From Ochromonas danica (taxonomy: Eukaryota > Sar > Chrysophyceae > Chromulinales > Chromulinaceae): a DNA stretch of 64,000 nt. The position numbers and the translations under genes are program-made. Below the pieces are notes generated by a model. That model saw only the letters and a list, made by a program, of their open reading frames with translations. It did not search any database and was not told where the DNA came from. Shown in pieces: positions 32,070-44,366 of this stretch (the first letter of the stretch is position 1; the number at the start of each line of letters is the position of its first letter). Location: NCBI GenBank assembly GCA_015146655.1, contig VKHL01000047.1:1-64000 (forward strand). The letters are read 5' to 3'.

Positions 32070-33845
32070 TTACACCATTGTACGATCGTTCACAGTACAC
32101 AGAGAAGCATCAAATGAAGCTTGATGCATAGGCTGGCGAGTAACAGCCAAGACACGCTCCCATGTTCTTCCATTGGGATCCATCACACGAGGAGAGGTAG
32201 CTACGAGGCGAGGAATAGGGATATAGACCACACGATTGTTGACAAGACCAGTAGAGAAGGCCGTAAATCCAGCCATGGCTCCATGTACAGCATTTTGTGA
32301 GAGAAGCATGCAGTACAGGGCATCACTAGCATTGGCAGGAACAGAACGAATCATGTAAGAAGGATCAATGTATTTCACAGTGGCTTCCATGCCATTCTTC
32401 TTGAAGTATTGAACGATCTTATCTTTCATAAATTCCTACACAATGCAAGTACAACGACAAAATCAGCACAATAATCAATTGATAGATATAAAGACAACAA
32501 TGATACTTACACCAATGGGAGGGAGTTTGCGGTTGCCACCAGCATCTTTCTCAACACTCTGGCCAAGGAGATCTTCTCCAGCGCCTTCAGCCACGACAAC
32601 CACAGCGTGGCCTTGCTCAGCCACACGCTGCATAATATGAGGGAGGCATCCCTCTTCCCCTTCTAATTGAATAGCTATTTCAGGAACAAGGCAAAGATCA
32701 ACATCTCCAGAGGCTAACGCAGCATGGGCAGCGATGAAACCAGCTGATCGACCCATGAGCTTGACGATACCAACACCATTGGGCATATTGCAACGAGCTT
32801 CCGTCTTTGCAGACAAAACAGCAGCTTGAGCAGCCTCAACAGAGGTAGTAAAGCCGAAAGAACGATCAATCAGATCGACATCATTATCAATGGTCTTGGG
32901 AATACCAGCCACGGCGATGTTGACTTTACGTTCAATGCAAGCCTCAGCAAGAAGATTAGCAGCACGATGAGTACCATCTCCACCAATAATGTAGAGTTGG
33001 TTGATACCATGCTTAAGGAGGAAGTTAATGATAACATCTTGATCAAACCCACCTCTTGAGGAGGCAAGAATGGTTCCACCCTGATGATGACAATCAGCAA
33101 CATTCTCTGGAGTTAACAAGATTGGCTCATAGCCTGGCTGACCATGGAAACCGTGAAATCCACCACGAATACCATAGACTGTCTGTACACCATAGAGGAA
33201 ATGCAAGGCGCGAACAATCTCACGGATGACATTGTTTAATCCAGGGCAAAGGCCACCACAAGTCACTACGGCAGCCTTCACAGTGGAAGGATCGAAATGA
33301 AGAACTGATCTTGGACCAGCACGTAAGAAAGCATCCGTTACACCAGCCTTCTTTGGCTTGCGGACAATCTCATTGATAATAAAGTCATGATTGCCAATGA
33401 GTTTATGGTATTGATGATGTCCATGAGTGACAGAAATTCCTTCATTAGGGATATCTGAACTAGGGAAGTCAGCTCGGAGAGATCTGAGCTCATGCAGATA
33501 GATCTGATCCACAGCCACTCTATAATCAAGTATGAGCAGTCGGTCGTGAGAGAAGTGTATGAGTATGTGTGTGTGTCAGAGGTTTGCTTACCCTTCCAAC
33601 AGCTTTCCCTTCATCATCTCATCTTCTAAAAGTTTCTTGTTAGGTCCAGCCTTCAAGGGTGTATTGGGTTTCCCTTCACTTGGAGCGAGAAAACTCTTAC
33701 GCACGGAAAGTTTACTGCCGACTTTTTTGTGTTTCGTATGACTCTCATTGAATTTATGTACTACTAAGCTAAGAGTAGCAGAAACTGCTAAAAAGGCAGC
33801 TACCAGGAAAAAGGACTTGGCCACAGAGTCTTGATTGGATGACAT
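32070..33845 (-). CDS. Plant-type phosphofructokinase with N-terminal membrane segment
   Basis: Minus-strand exons 33592-33845, 32511-33519 and 32070-32435 give 542 residues. The catalytic core has VTCGGLCPGLNNVIREIV, IIGGDGTHRAANLLAE, GIPKTIDNDVDL (catalytic Asp), KLMGRSAGFIAAHAALASG and VVVAEGAGEDLL. GGDGT has Gly where pyrophosphate enzymes have Asp, pointing to ATP as donor, while PKTIDND has the Lys typical of plant ATP-PFKs and PPi-PFKs. It phosphorylates fructose 6-phosphate in glycolysis. Unusually, residues about 11-29 are hydrophobic (SFFLVAAFLAVSATLSLVV), followed by a basic stretch. This may be a membrane anchor or part of a plastid presequence. Confidence 0.9.
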
Positions 33846-34091
33846 GACTTCTTCACCAGGAGGGTTGGATTATCTCATCGCTTGCCCCACAGCGGAAAGA
33901 GACGACAACAACCAGATGCGCTGCGAGATGGAGCTGAAGTTGCCTTTCGTGCTTTCGGACTTTCGATCCTTCGACGAGATTACAATTATTCGAATATTCT
34001 CTTTCGGACTTTAACAAAAATGCGATCATCCGAATATGCGAATATGGATAGTGGGTTCTTCATCATCATTGAATTAATGTGATTGAAAGTG

Positions 34092-36681
34092 ATGAGTGAT
34101 AATTCAACTCTTCTTCCAATTTCTGAATCTGAATTAAATGCTCTCTATGCTCTCTATAATGCTACAAATGGTCCTACTTGGGTGTATCTTGGAAATCCAT
34201 GGAATTTCAGTGAAATCCATCCAAATCCATGTGATGAAGAATGGCAAGGTCTGACTTGTTCTATCCTGTGCAATACCACAGCCTGTAGTCAAGTCATTGC
34301 TGCCATTGACTTGGAAGCTATGAACTTAATAGGAACGCTGCCAAAAGAAATTGGAGATTTCTCTCAACTAGAGTCTCTCACTATTAACAACAATCCAAAA
34401 GTATATGGCATACTGCCAGACAGTCTGGGAAACCTCTCTTCCCTCTTCCTGCTAGACTTCACCAATAATGACCTCTCTGGTACTTTACCTGCCACTCTAG
34501 GCCAGCTTCACCACTTAGAAAGCTTGACTATCATGTCTACGCTAGTGCAGGGAAAGTTACCGCCAGACCTTTTCACATTAGCCAACCTCACCTCCTTGAC
34601 CTTGGTCAATAGCTACTTCACTGGAACCATCCCTGCTGCGATTGCTAACTTAACCAAGCTAGAGGAACTGGAGTTCACTGGATGTCAGATAACAGGCAAT
34701 GTACCGGAACAATTGAATCAATTGACACGTCTCATCTCCTTAGACCTCACTGGAAACTTCTTGAATGGAACGTTATCACCTTACCTATTCTCTAATTTGA
34801 CTAATTTACAAAGCTTTAATATCTATGGCAATCATATTTCAGGTCCTTTCCCTAATATTACCATAAGATCAAAATTGACATTTATTGACACAGGGTATAA
34901 TAAACTCTCTGGAACACTACCTCTTTCTATCTCTCATGGACAAAGTCTAACAGGAATCTTATTTGATCATAATAATTTCACTGGTACCATCCCATCAGAA
35001 TGGGGTAATATGCCAGGTTTAGATTATCTTTACTTGGATGACAATGCCTTGCGTGGAACTATTCCATCGACACTTGGAAACCTGAGGAATCTAAGGGTTT
35101 TCTCTCTGAGCAATAATATTGATATTAGAGGTACTATTCCCATGGGATTAGCTAATCTGACTGCCTTACAACATTTGTTGTTAAATAATTGTTCTCTCAC
35201 GGGAAGTCTCCCATCAGGTCTGGGCAGTCAGATCAATCTCTATGAGGTAGATGTTGGATTTAACTATTTGACGGGTAGTATACCCTCTCAACTATATCAA
35301 TCAACTCATCTCAATACCTTATCATTACACAATAACATGATAACAGGAACACTATCTACACAGTGTGTAACATGGCATACTATGGCTTATCTCATCCTAG
35401 ATAACAATCTAATGCATGGTAGTATACCTTCTGTTCTGTCTAATATCACAACCTTATATCGATTAAGTTTTGGTAATAATCTATTTACAGGATGGTTTAA
35501 TGTTGATTTAACTCCTATAACAACCTTAGCTATGTTACAATTAGAAATGAATCAATTTACAGGAGATCTATCTTTATTCATGCCAAACGTTGAAAATGAG
35601 ATGAGATATTTCAATATTACAACTAACTATTTCATTGGTAATCTATCACGTCTATTACTTATGCCTTCTCTCTCTGTATTAGATTTCTCTCAGAATTTAA
35701 TTTCAAGTAGTTTACCATCCATTGAACAATTGTCAAAGTGTACTTATTACTTTGGTCAATCAAACTTACTTCAAGGATCTATAGTCTCACTATGGGAAGG
35801 GTTAAATACAATTGTCTCTTTACGTAGTATTGACGTGAGTAATAATCGATTAGAAGGATCCTTTCCGATGACAATTCATTCTATCTTATTCCCTAGTTTA
35901 TTATCCTTTGCTGCTATGGAAAATTGTCTAACAGGTACTATCCCGGATAGCTTTTGTAATCTGACGAAAATACAAGTTTTAGCATTAGATGGATTATCCA
36001 CGGCTAAATCATGTCGGAATACACTCATTCCATGGATTCCACAAGTCCATTCCTATGCATTAAATAGTCGTCATTCAATGCATGGGACCATTCCAAAATG
36101 TTTATTTTCTATGAAGTATTTACAAACATTACATCTCTCTAGTAATGGATTAGATAGTGAGATTCCTATAACAGAAGAAAGTGAATTAGGACCTTTCTTA
36201 ACTGATCTCTCGTTATCTCATAATCTTCTTACAGGTTATCTACCTGAACCATTCAAAGGTGGGAAGAGATGGACAGCATTAGATTTAAGTTATAACAAGC
36301 TAGAAGGTACATTAACTACCTCTACTGCTAATGATGATGATAATGACAGTGACGATGATAACAATGATGATGATAGTGGGTTTAACTCTACATCATCCAT
36401 CTATTTCAATATTAATCGTCTATCAGGTCGTATTCCAGGTTTCTATTATGATATTACAGGAGGAGGTGATTTGAATATATTAAGAGGGAATCTATTCACT
36501 TGTCCAACGGTTAATTTGAAAAGTTATCTACCATCAAGTGATCCTTATCATACAGAATATGATTGTGGATCAGATAGTCTCAATACAGCATTGTTAATCT
36601 GGTTAGGATTGATTAGTTTTGTAATTGGTCTAGTCTATCTGATCTATTCGTTGTTTCGTAAATCAACAATAACGAGTACAG

Positions 36682-36730
<49 letters not shown>

Positions 36731-39143
36731 GATTGATGATTCTGCTTCGTCTGTCAATGTCGTCATCCCGTCTACTAGTGGTAGTGGTGGTAATGGTAGT
36801 GGTAGTGGTGGTTCACAAGTGAAGACTAGTAGACCTTGGAGACGTCTACTAGAATGGATGAAAGATCTTCTCTATTGGCAAGAAGGAAGTGAAGACAGAT
36901 GGAAGATAGACGTTGGCATTAGCACCACCACCACCACAACAACTACTAGAACAAGTCATCAACACAGTCAATCTGACTTGAATAACTGCAACACCCAACA
37001 ACCAGGGATGATGATGATATCCATAACAACAACAACAGCAACAAAACAAACAAGTATAAGTCAACAAGAGAGACATCATGAAGAAGAAGATGATGATCGA
37101 TTATTGTATTTATCTAGTCTATTTAAAGCAGGTGTTCTTCTACATGATTTACGTGTGATGACCTTCTGGATTGTCCTTTATAGTGTATCACTGGGTAGTC
37201 TAGTGTTTGGTCTATTAACTCATTATTATGGATCTTATGAAGAAGAATATGCTTGGACAGTATCTGCAGCTTATCTAACGGGTACTACTGCTGCGATTAT
37301 ATTGTTAATCTATTTTATTGGTATATTATGTTTACAAGGAGGATTGTTGTTACTTCTATATTATCAAAAGAAAGTGATTGGGTTATTGACTACTGACAAT
37401 TCTACATTAAATAACAACAACAATAGCAGTGGTAATAGTAATGGTAGTGGTGGTAATAATAGTGGTAGGCAGGATGGGAATACGGTCAACAATCCTTGTC
37501 ATATTATAGAGGAAAGTCAAGCAACAACAACTGCCTCTCCCTCCTCTATGACAACAACTTCGATCACATCACTACCACCACTACCAAGAGGTAATAAAGC
37601 AGACGATAGCATTGACAATGACAATGACAATGACACTGAAGGAGGTTGGAGTACCTTCCAAGAAGAGCAACAAGACCAACAAGAAAGCAATAAGACATTA
37701 GATTGGAAAGTCATTCTGTGTTTGAAAATCATCATTGCAGTGGTTGATATTGTCATTGTCTTACTAGTAAATGGATTCTACGTCTATATCTCATTACAAT
37801 TGAAAAGATGGAGTGCTGTTATGTTATCTATCGCATTATCACTTTTCAAAGTTATTTGGAGTTTAATCATTCAAACATGGTTAGCAAACTACTTACAACC
37901 TTTACAACATTTACCATGTAATGGTGGATTACATGAAAAGAATGTAATCTTTATGAGTGGATTAATGTTATTTAATACAATTATTGCTCCATGTCTTGCT
38001 GCAATGATAGCAAGTTCCGATTGTTTTTATTATGTTTTTGCTTCACCTAATGAAATTGTAGCATCATATTCATTTAATCGATGTGTCAAGTTTCTATCAT
38101 TAGGTTGTGCTCAATTTGATATTGCAACCTATTCAACAAGTTTTGCACCTCCTTTTTCATATACCTATCAATGTAGTTCAGCAATTCTTGTAGATTATGC
38201 TTATGTCTTTGCTTATAAATATGTCCTCATTGGTGTTCTCTATCCATTATGGATTGTCACTATCATATGCTTTGAAAAGCGAGCAGAAGAGGAAGAAGAA
38301 GAGAAGGAAGAGAATGATAGTATGTCTGCTAAAAGGGGCATGATTGATTGGAAAACATTCTTACCTACACTATGGAGACGATCACCTCGTATCAGATCTG
38401 CTACTGCTACTACCCCTACTAACACTACTGCTGGATCAAATCAACAACCACAAGATGACCCTCTATCTCCATCTTCTTCTTCTTCCTCAAAGCAGCAGGG
38501 AATCGTCTTCTTCTCTGCAGCAGAATATGCAATACGTCTTGTTATGATGTTAAGTTGTTTGCTAACGTTTGGAGTGACAATACCTTATCTTGCTATCTTA
38601 ATTGGATTTAGTATTGCTTCAAATACCTATTTAGTACAACTTGGTTGGTTATATCAATGGAAACATGTCATGCACCAACAAGTGAATGACTCGTTACCAT
38701 TCATTCAGTTATGCAAACAATGCGACAGACTATTCCATTGTATGCGTCTAGCTCTACCACCTTTAATCTTCTTTCTACCATTGTTTTACGCGTATTTCTT
38801 ATTTGATACAGCAGGTGATAAAGGTGGTTGGGTAATAGGTCTATACTTTGCATTGTCTTTAGTGCTAGTGTGTATCTTAGTGAGTGGTTGTTTTGTTTTC
38901 ATTTCGTGGTATTGGACTAGTTCAACACGTCAGATAGTTCATGAGGAGTCAAACAAGAATGAAGAAGAAGGACCTCCTTGTTGTGTATCTTCAGAAGAAG
39001 AGAGTAAGACTCAAGCTGTTAGTCAAGATAGTACCAATATTGAATTAGCTAGCACTACATTAACATTAGCATCATCCTCCTTTGTTAATGATGATGACGC
39101 TTCTGTCATCAATGCTATACACCATCATCATCATCCCTGTTGA
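34092..39143 (+). CDS. Leucine-rich repeat protein with about ten C-terminal membrane spans
   Basis: Intronless, 1683 residues from this ATG. A plant-like N-cap (LNALYALYNATNGPTW, CDEEWQGLTC) precedes more than 25 LRRs of the plant-specific type (LxGTLPxxLGxLxxL), up to about residue 800. The LRR block contains many sequons and an Asp/Asn-rich insert. One span follows near 830 (LLIWLGLISFVIGLVYLIY), then poly-Gln (about 16). Spans 2-10 alternate with Ser/Thr/Asn-rich loops to about residue 1610, and the tail ends in His residues. It is probably a surface receptor or adhesion protein with extracellular LRRs. No kinase domain and no signal peptide are visible, so a 5' exon may be missing. Confidence 0.78.
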
Positions 39144-39825
39144 AACCTTCTTTACCAGAAATGATTCACAGGTGAAATGTGATGGAATATATATAGATAC
39201 TAGGTAGTATAATGTTTCTATCTTTCCATCGAAACATTTGTAATCTTAGATTTGTAACATAAAATAGAATAGTAATAGCACCAGTAAAACAATAGTTATG
39301 GTATAGTCTAGGATATCATACAACAGTAGCTAGTCTAGTCTAACTACACGAGAGCATATCTTCATTGAGAGTAGCAACTGCTGTGTTAGACCTAAGTGTT
39401 AATAAAGTGCTAAAGTGTAGTTTGACCAAGCTTGACTGACTGTTTACACTTTTCAAATCCCTTTGACTACGCTATCCTGCTAGCCTATCACAGACTACCT
39501 GTTCAAACAGCATAGACTATTGTTGGGCTGTTCCTTCTCCCACTGCCACTACCACTACCACCTCTTCCACTGCCAGTAGTGCCACCATAGCTACTGTACG
39601 ACTACGACAGGTCCTGCTGTGTTGTGACTGCTTCCTCTTCTCCTGCTACAACATCATCTGCTGCTAGTATATCAGTTGTTAGTGACATTAGTGTAAATAG
39701 TAACAATGCAACTAACAACCACTACAAGAAACTATTAGTGCTATCATAGCGATATCCTAAGTTAATGCCTTAGACAACAACAAACAACAAACAACAGGAA
39801 TCTGTACCTACCAGAAGGTTACAAT
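39144..39825. other. Convergent intergenic region, LRR / Sel1
   Basis: About 680 bp holding both 3' ends. It has repeats of the word ctagtct/gtctagt (39300-39350), a (CCACTA)-like stretch near 39545 and acaacaaacaacaaacaaca near 39778. A Ser/Thr/Pro-like frame exists because of simple repeats. I see no gene. Confidence 0.45.
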
Positions 39826-42800
39826 CTATTTCACCACTGCTGCCTCTGCCTCTGACTCTTCTCCTACCTCTCCCTCTACATCAGCCTCAGCTTCAGCGTC
39901 TTCATCCTCAAGTCTATCCAGTTCCTCTCTAGATTGTAAATCACCTGCTCGAGCAGCTTTCTCATACCAACTCTTTGCTCTATGTCGATCTTGTCTAACA
40001 CCTTGACCTTTCTCATAGCAACATGCTAGTTGATATTGTGCTTGAATATTTCCTTTCTCAGCTGCTAGACGGAAATATTCACAAGCTATTCTATCATCAC
40101 GTGGTAGACCTTGACCTTCTGAATAACATAGACCAAGATTAAACTGTGCAACATCATTATTTTGATCTGCTGCTTTTTGAAACCATCGTGCAGCTTGTTC
40201 ATAATCAATAGCTACACCTGAACCATTTCGATAACAATAACCAAGATTACATTGTGCTGCTGCATGTCCTTCATTAGCAGCTAGATGGAAATAATTCACT
40301 GCTTGACTAGCATCTTGATTAATTCCTATACCATATAGATAACATATACCAAGATTAAACTGTGCTATCACATTATGTCCTTTATCTGCTGCTTGACGAT
40401 ACCATCGTACAGCTTGTTCAGTATCTTTTGGTATACCTTGACCATGTTCATAACAATAACCAAGATGTAATTGTGATTCAACATGTTGTCCATATTCTGC
40501 TGCACGTTGAAACCATTTAAATGCTTCTTCATAGTTTTGTTTAATTATTCCTCCTTTACTACCACGTGAATAACGTAATGCTAAGTTATATTGTGCAATA
40601 GGAAGATCCTTTTCTGCTGCTTTTTGATAATATTGTATTGCTTCTTGTTCATTTTGTTCTACACCATGACCATTCTCATAACATACACCAAGATAGAATA
40701 ATCCTCCTGCATGACCTTGATTAGCACATTGACGATAATATTCAATAGCTTTATTATAGTCTTTTGGTATAATACCACCTGTTGTATAGAGAATAGCAAG
40801 ATTAAACTGTGCATGTTGATAACCTTGACATGCTGCACGTTCATACCATTTGATTGCTTCATAATAGTTTTGTGGTAATATTTGACCTTGTTGTTCATAA
40901 TGTAAACCAAGGAAATATTGTGAAATAGCATGACCTTTCTCTGCTGCTTTGATAAACCATTTCATTGCTTCTTGTTTATTTTGTCTTATACCACGTCCTT
41001 GTAGATAACAGATTGCAAGATTATGTTCAGCTTCAATATTACCTTGATTTGCTGCATTATGAAACCATCGAACAGCTTGAACATAATCTTGTGATAGACT
41101 ACCTTCACCATGTAGATAAGCTAACCCAAGGTTATATTGTGCTAGAGGATCACCTTCTTCAGCTGCTTTCGTATACCATTTAATAGCTTCATTCAGATCA
41201 CGTTCTAGACCATTATGACCATTTTCATAACATAAACCTAGATTAAATTGTGCTTCTCTATGACCTTGATTAGCAGCTAATCGAAACCATTTGATTGCTT
41301 CTTGATAGTCTTGTTGAACACCTTGACCATGAAGGTAAGCTAATCCTTGATTATACTGTGCCTTAACATGACCTTGTTCTGCTGCTTGATGATAGAATTT
41401 GACAGCTTGTGATAAGTCTACAATAGATCCACCACGACCTCTCTCATAGAAGACACCAACATTATATTGAGCATAGATATTACCTTGTATAGCAGCTTTC
41501 AGATACCATTTCATTGCCTCAGAGTCATCATGAGGTAGTACTAAACCACGTTCATAGTAAGTAGCTAGTTGATATTGAGCTTCAGCATGACCTTGTTCAG
41601 CTGCTAGACGATATAATGTTACTGCTGTTACATGGTCTTCCATCACTCCATTACCACTTGCATAGCAATGAGCTAAGTCGAATTGAGCACGAGCATGACC
41701 TTGATCAGCGGCTAGTCTTAACCATCGAACTCCTTCTTTAACATCTTCCACTACACCTAGACCATGTGTATAACAAATGCCTAGACCATATTGGGCATCT
41801 GATAGACCTGTTTCTCCTTCACCTACTGCTTTAGTAAACCATTCTACAGCTTCCTTATAGTCACACTCAACACCTTTACCTTTAGCATACATCACACCAA
41901 GATTATACTGTGCTTTCTGATGTCCTTGTTGGGCAGCTAGTAGATACCATTTGATAGCTTCAGTATAGTCCTGAGATACACCATAACCTTCATCATAACA
42001 GAGACCAATATTATAGATTCCTAATAGATCACCTTGTGCTGCTGACTTCCTAAACCACTTCAATGCTTCCATGTCATCTATTGGAACACCTCCTCGACCA
42101 TGTTGATACATTAATCCAAGATTACTTTGAGCTTCAGCATGACCTTGTTCAGCAGCAAGATGATACCATTTCAATGCTTTAACAGGATCAATCTCTACTC
42201 CACGACCATTTTCATAACATATACCAAGATTGTATTGTGCCTCAGCATCGCCTTGTTCTGCTGCTTTTACAAACAAAGGCAATGCCTTCGTGTAATCATG
42301 TTGTTGTTGTTGTCCTTCAGCATAATAGTATGCTAAGGCACATTGACCTCTAGCATTACCTTCATCAGCAGCTAGATGAAGCCATCTTAATGCTTCTTCA
42401 TGATCTTGTTTGACACCTTGACCGAATAGATAACACAGACCAAGATTGGTACAAGCCATGAGATGATGTTGAGCAGCTGCTTGATGATACCAGACCACTG
42501 CTTGTGAGATGTCTTGAGGTAAGCCACCATCACCTTTTGAATAGCAGACTGCCAAGTTGTATTGGGCTTGGGCATGACCTTGTTCTGCTGATTTACGCAA
42601 CCATCTGACAGCTTCATGAGGATCAGCAGGGAGGTCATCATGACCTTCCATTAAGTATCCTCCTAGACGGTATTGACATTCAGCATCACCTTCTATGGCA
42701 CCTTGACGCCATGCTGACACTTCCTCAGAGGTGTTAGATAACAGACTGTCATAGCTGCTACGGGAATGTTGTTGACTATGAGCAGAAGAGTCTTCACCAC

Positions 42801-42993
42801 TTTCCATCACAAAGAAGTGGTAAGGTGAGAATGGATCTACTCCTCCTTCAAATGCAGCAACAGGCTGCTGAGGTGTATACCAGAGAGAATTGGTGGAGGA
42901 GATTGCCATAGCTGTGTTGGAGGGAAGCAATCGACTCATCCTCTCCTGCACACTGACCAAAACTCTTTGTCCAAGATGTCGAATCTTGTCCAT
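39826..42993 (-). CDS. Sel1-like repeat protein with about 25 repeats
   Basis: Intronless, 1055 residues. After a Ser-rich N-terminal 90 residues come about 25 consecutive Sel1-like repeats of 36-38 residues, consensus A(V)KWYxxAAEQGHAxAQYNLGxCYxxGxGVxxDxxE, up to residue about 1010; the end is acidic (EDEDAEAEADVEGE). No signal peptide, no membrane span and no catalytic domain are visible. Sel1 repeats form alpha-solenoids that scaffold complexes such as the HRD1 ERAD ligase or kinases. Repeat-to-repeat similarity is high at the DNA level too, so the array probably grew by internal duplication. A cytosolic adaptor role is the safest inference. Confidence 0.92.
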   Translation of the reverse strand: MDKIRHLGQRVLVSVQERMSRLLPSNTAMAISSTNSLWYTPQQPVAAFEGGVDPFSPYHFFVMESGEDSSAHSQQHSRSSYDSLLSNTSEEVSAWRQGAIEGDAECQYRLGGYLMEGHDDLPADPHEAVRWLRKSAEQGHAQAQYNLAVCYSKGDGGLPQDISQAVVWYHQAAAQHHLMACTNLGLCYLFGQGVKQDHEEALRWLHLAADEGNARGQCALAYYYAEGQQQQHDYTKALPLFVKAAEQGDAEAQYNLGICYENGRGVEIDPVKALKWYHLAAEQGHAEAQSNLGLMYQHGRGGVPIDDMEALKWFRKSAAQGDLLGIYNIGLCYDEGYGVSQDYTEAIKWYLLAAQQGHQKAQYNLGVMYAKGKGVECDYKEAVEWFTKAVGEGETGLSDAQYGLGICYTHGLGVVEDVKEGVRWLRLAADQGHARAQFDLAHCYASGNGVMEDHVTAVTLYRLAAEQGHAEAQYQLATYYERGLVLPHDDSEAMKWYLKAAIQGNIYAQYNVGVFYERGRGGSIVDLSQAVKFYHQAAEQGHVKAQYNQGLAYLHGQGVQQDYQEAIKWFRLAANQGHREAQFNLGLCYENGHNGLERDLNEAIKWYTKAAEEGDPLAQYNLGLAYLHGEGSLSQDYVQAVRWFHNAANQGNIEAEHNLAICYLQGRGIRQNKQEAMKWFIKAAEKGHAISQYFLGLHYEQQGQILPQNYYEAIKWYERAACQGYQHAQFNLAILYTTGGIIPKDYNKAIEYYRQCANQGHAGGLFYLGVCYENGHGVEQNEQEAIQYYQKAAEKDLPIAQYNLALRYSRGSKGGIIKQNYEEAFKWFQRAAEYGQHVESQLHLGYCYEHGQGIPKDTEQAVRWYRQAADKGHNVIAQFNLGICYLYGIGINQDASQAVNYFHLAANEGHAAAQCNLGYCYRNGSGVAIDYEQAARWFQKAADQNNDVAQFNLGLCYSEGQGLPRDDRIACEYFRLAAEKGNIQAQYQLACCYEKGQGVRQDRHRAKSWYEKAARAGDLQSREELDRLEDEDAEAEADVEGEVGEESEAEAAVVK

Positions 42994-43796
42994 GATTCAA
43001 TCAACCTGTACTCTACTAATCCACTATATGAAAACTATCTACAGTACACTAGACTTGTTGACCTCAAATATCTCCCAGAGAATGTCTTTTCTCAGGCGAG
43101 GGTGGACCAATTTTCTTCCTACAAACCAAAATCCAGAAATGTGTAGTTTTAAACCCGAAAAACAGCGTTGTGTGATACACAGTGCAGACTTCTAGAATGT
43201 ACGCAGCGCTACTACAACAAAGTAGTGTGTTGTGGCAATAGTGGTAGTCTACAGTACCCAGGAGATGATTTAGTCTATTGCTATTATTGTAATCGACTAC
43301 AGTGAGCAAGATCGTGCTGAGAGATGACCGCGTGTTCATTATTTAATCAAATAACAGATGTCTTCTTCGAAATTTTGCCCACATCATATCATGTAATCAT
43401 ATTATGCCAGATATGTTGAGCTCTATCCGAATCTTGTAAAGCTTGCATCTATTAATTGGCAGAAGTTTCTGAGAGTGCGATTTGACTACCAGTCTATATA
43501 GTGGAATCATCACATCGGAAACTCCCATAGCAGAGCAAGAATAGAAAATACACTGTGCAGTAATGAAAATTATTTGACAAAGAATTCTTTGAATCATGAA
43601 GAAGAGAAAGCTACACGATATAACAAGACAAAAGTCTGGTTACATCTTCCTAGAGAATGTCAGATTCATTGCTAGTTTCCAAAACTTGTAATGACCTACT
43701 AAAATATAAAATATACTAAACCAGCATTTTAGAGATCCAAGATGTTCTTGAGAGTCTGCAAAGGGTTCTGACTTGAAGGGGGGAGGTAGAGGAATT
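42994..43796. other. Intergenic region upstream of the Sel1 gene
   Basis: About 800 bp between the Sel1 start and the RING-gene stop codon. It should contain the Sel1 promoter. A word similar to one in two other promoters lies at 43122-43150 (ccaaaatccagaaatgtgta). Short open frames on both strands (43064-43339, 43397-43597) lack protein features. I see no gene. Confidence 0.45.
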
Positions 43797-44366
43797 CTAC
43801 GCATTATTCTTGATAGTGTTGACCACAGTGCGTCTGCACAATGGACAAGAGGCTTTGTTCTTCTTCATCTGCAAGTAACAACTAGTACAAGTACACAAAT
43901 GAGCACAAGGAATGAAGATTTCTTGAGGAGTGCCTTCAAGACAAATGACACACTCAGTCACTTCGAAGACTTGCTCAGGACGACGCTGTGGCTCAACAGA
44001 ACGATGAGATGGAGGAGTGATCAAATCAGGATGATCATAATCATGGTCCACAGGCACAGAATCGGGACCAGCTGTTAGGATGCGAATATGATCGGTCTTA
44101 ATGCGATAGAAAGGATTACGTCCAGACCCAGCTACGAGGACGATATCCTCACTGTTAATCTCAAAGAAGCGTCCTTCTTCACGAATAGAACGTGGAAATT
44201 GGCAATTATAGGAATTGTTGTAGACATTGGTGAAGACCTTGCCCGCATTATTAGTAAAGCTATGGAAGCGAATACGGAGCTTTCCTTTCTCTCGAACACA
44301 TTGCAAAGTAATTTTCTCTCGATGGAGATTATCTTCTTCAACAGCTTGAGAAGCACGAGTGGTCAT
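43797..44366 (-). CDS. RING-finger E3 ubiquitin ligase, MGRN1/LUL-like
   Basis: Intronless, 189 residues. The C-terminal C3HC4 RING reads ECVICLEGTPQEIFIPCAHL, then CTCTSCYLQM and CPLCRRTVV, with spacing as in Mahogunin/LOG2-type RINGs. The N-terminal 100 residues (ITLQCVREKGKLRIRFHSF, FTNVYNNSYNCQFPRSIR) form a beta-rich domain of unknown type. A Pro/His linker joins them. It should work with an E2 to ubiquitinate proteins; the substrate is unknown. The protein is much shorter than MGRN1, so the family label covers the RING only. It shares a 343-bp divergent region with the gene at 44710. Confidence 0.82.
   Translation of the reverse strand: MTTRASQAVEEDNLHREKITLQCVREKGKLRIRFHSFTNNAGKVFTNVYNNSYNCQFPRSIREEGRFFEINSEDIVLVAGSGRNPFYRIKTDHIRILTAGPDSVPVDHDYDHPDLITPPSHRSVEPQRRPEQVFEVTECVICLEGTPQEIFIPCAHLCTCTSCYLQMKKNKASCPLCRRTVVNTIKNNA

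Noticed and set aside
32511-33519. Pyrophosphate-dependent phosphofructokinase
   Set aside because: The donor-site motif is GGDGT, with Gly where pyrophosphate enzymes have Asp; the plant ATP type fits better.
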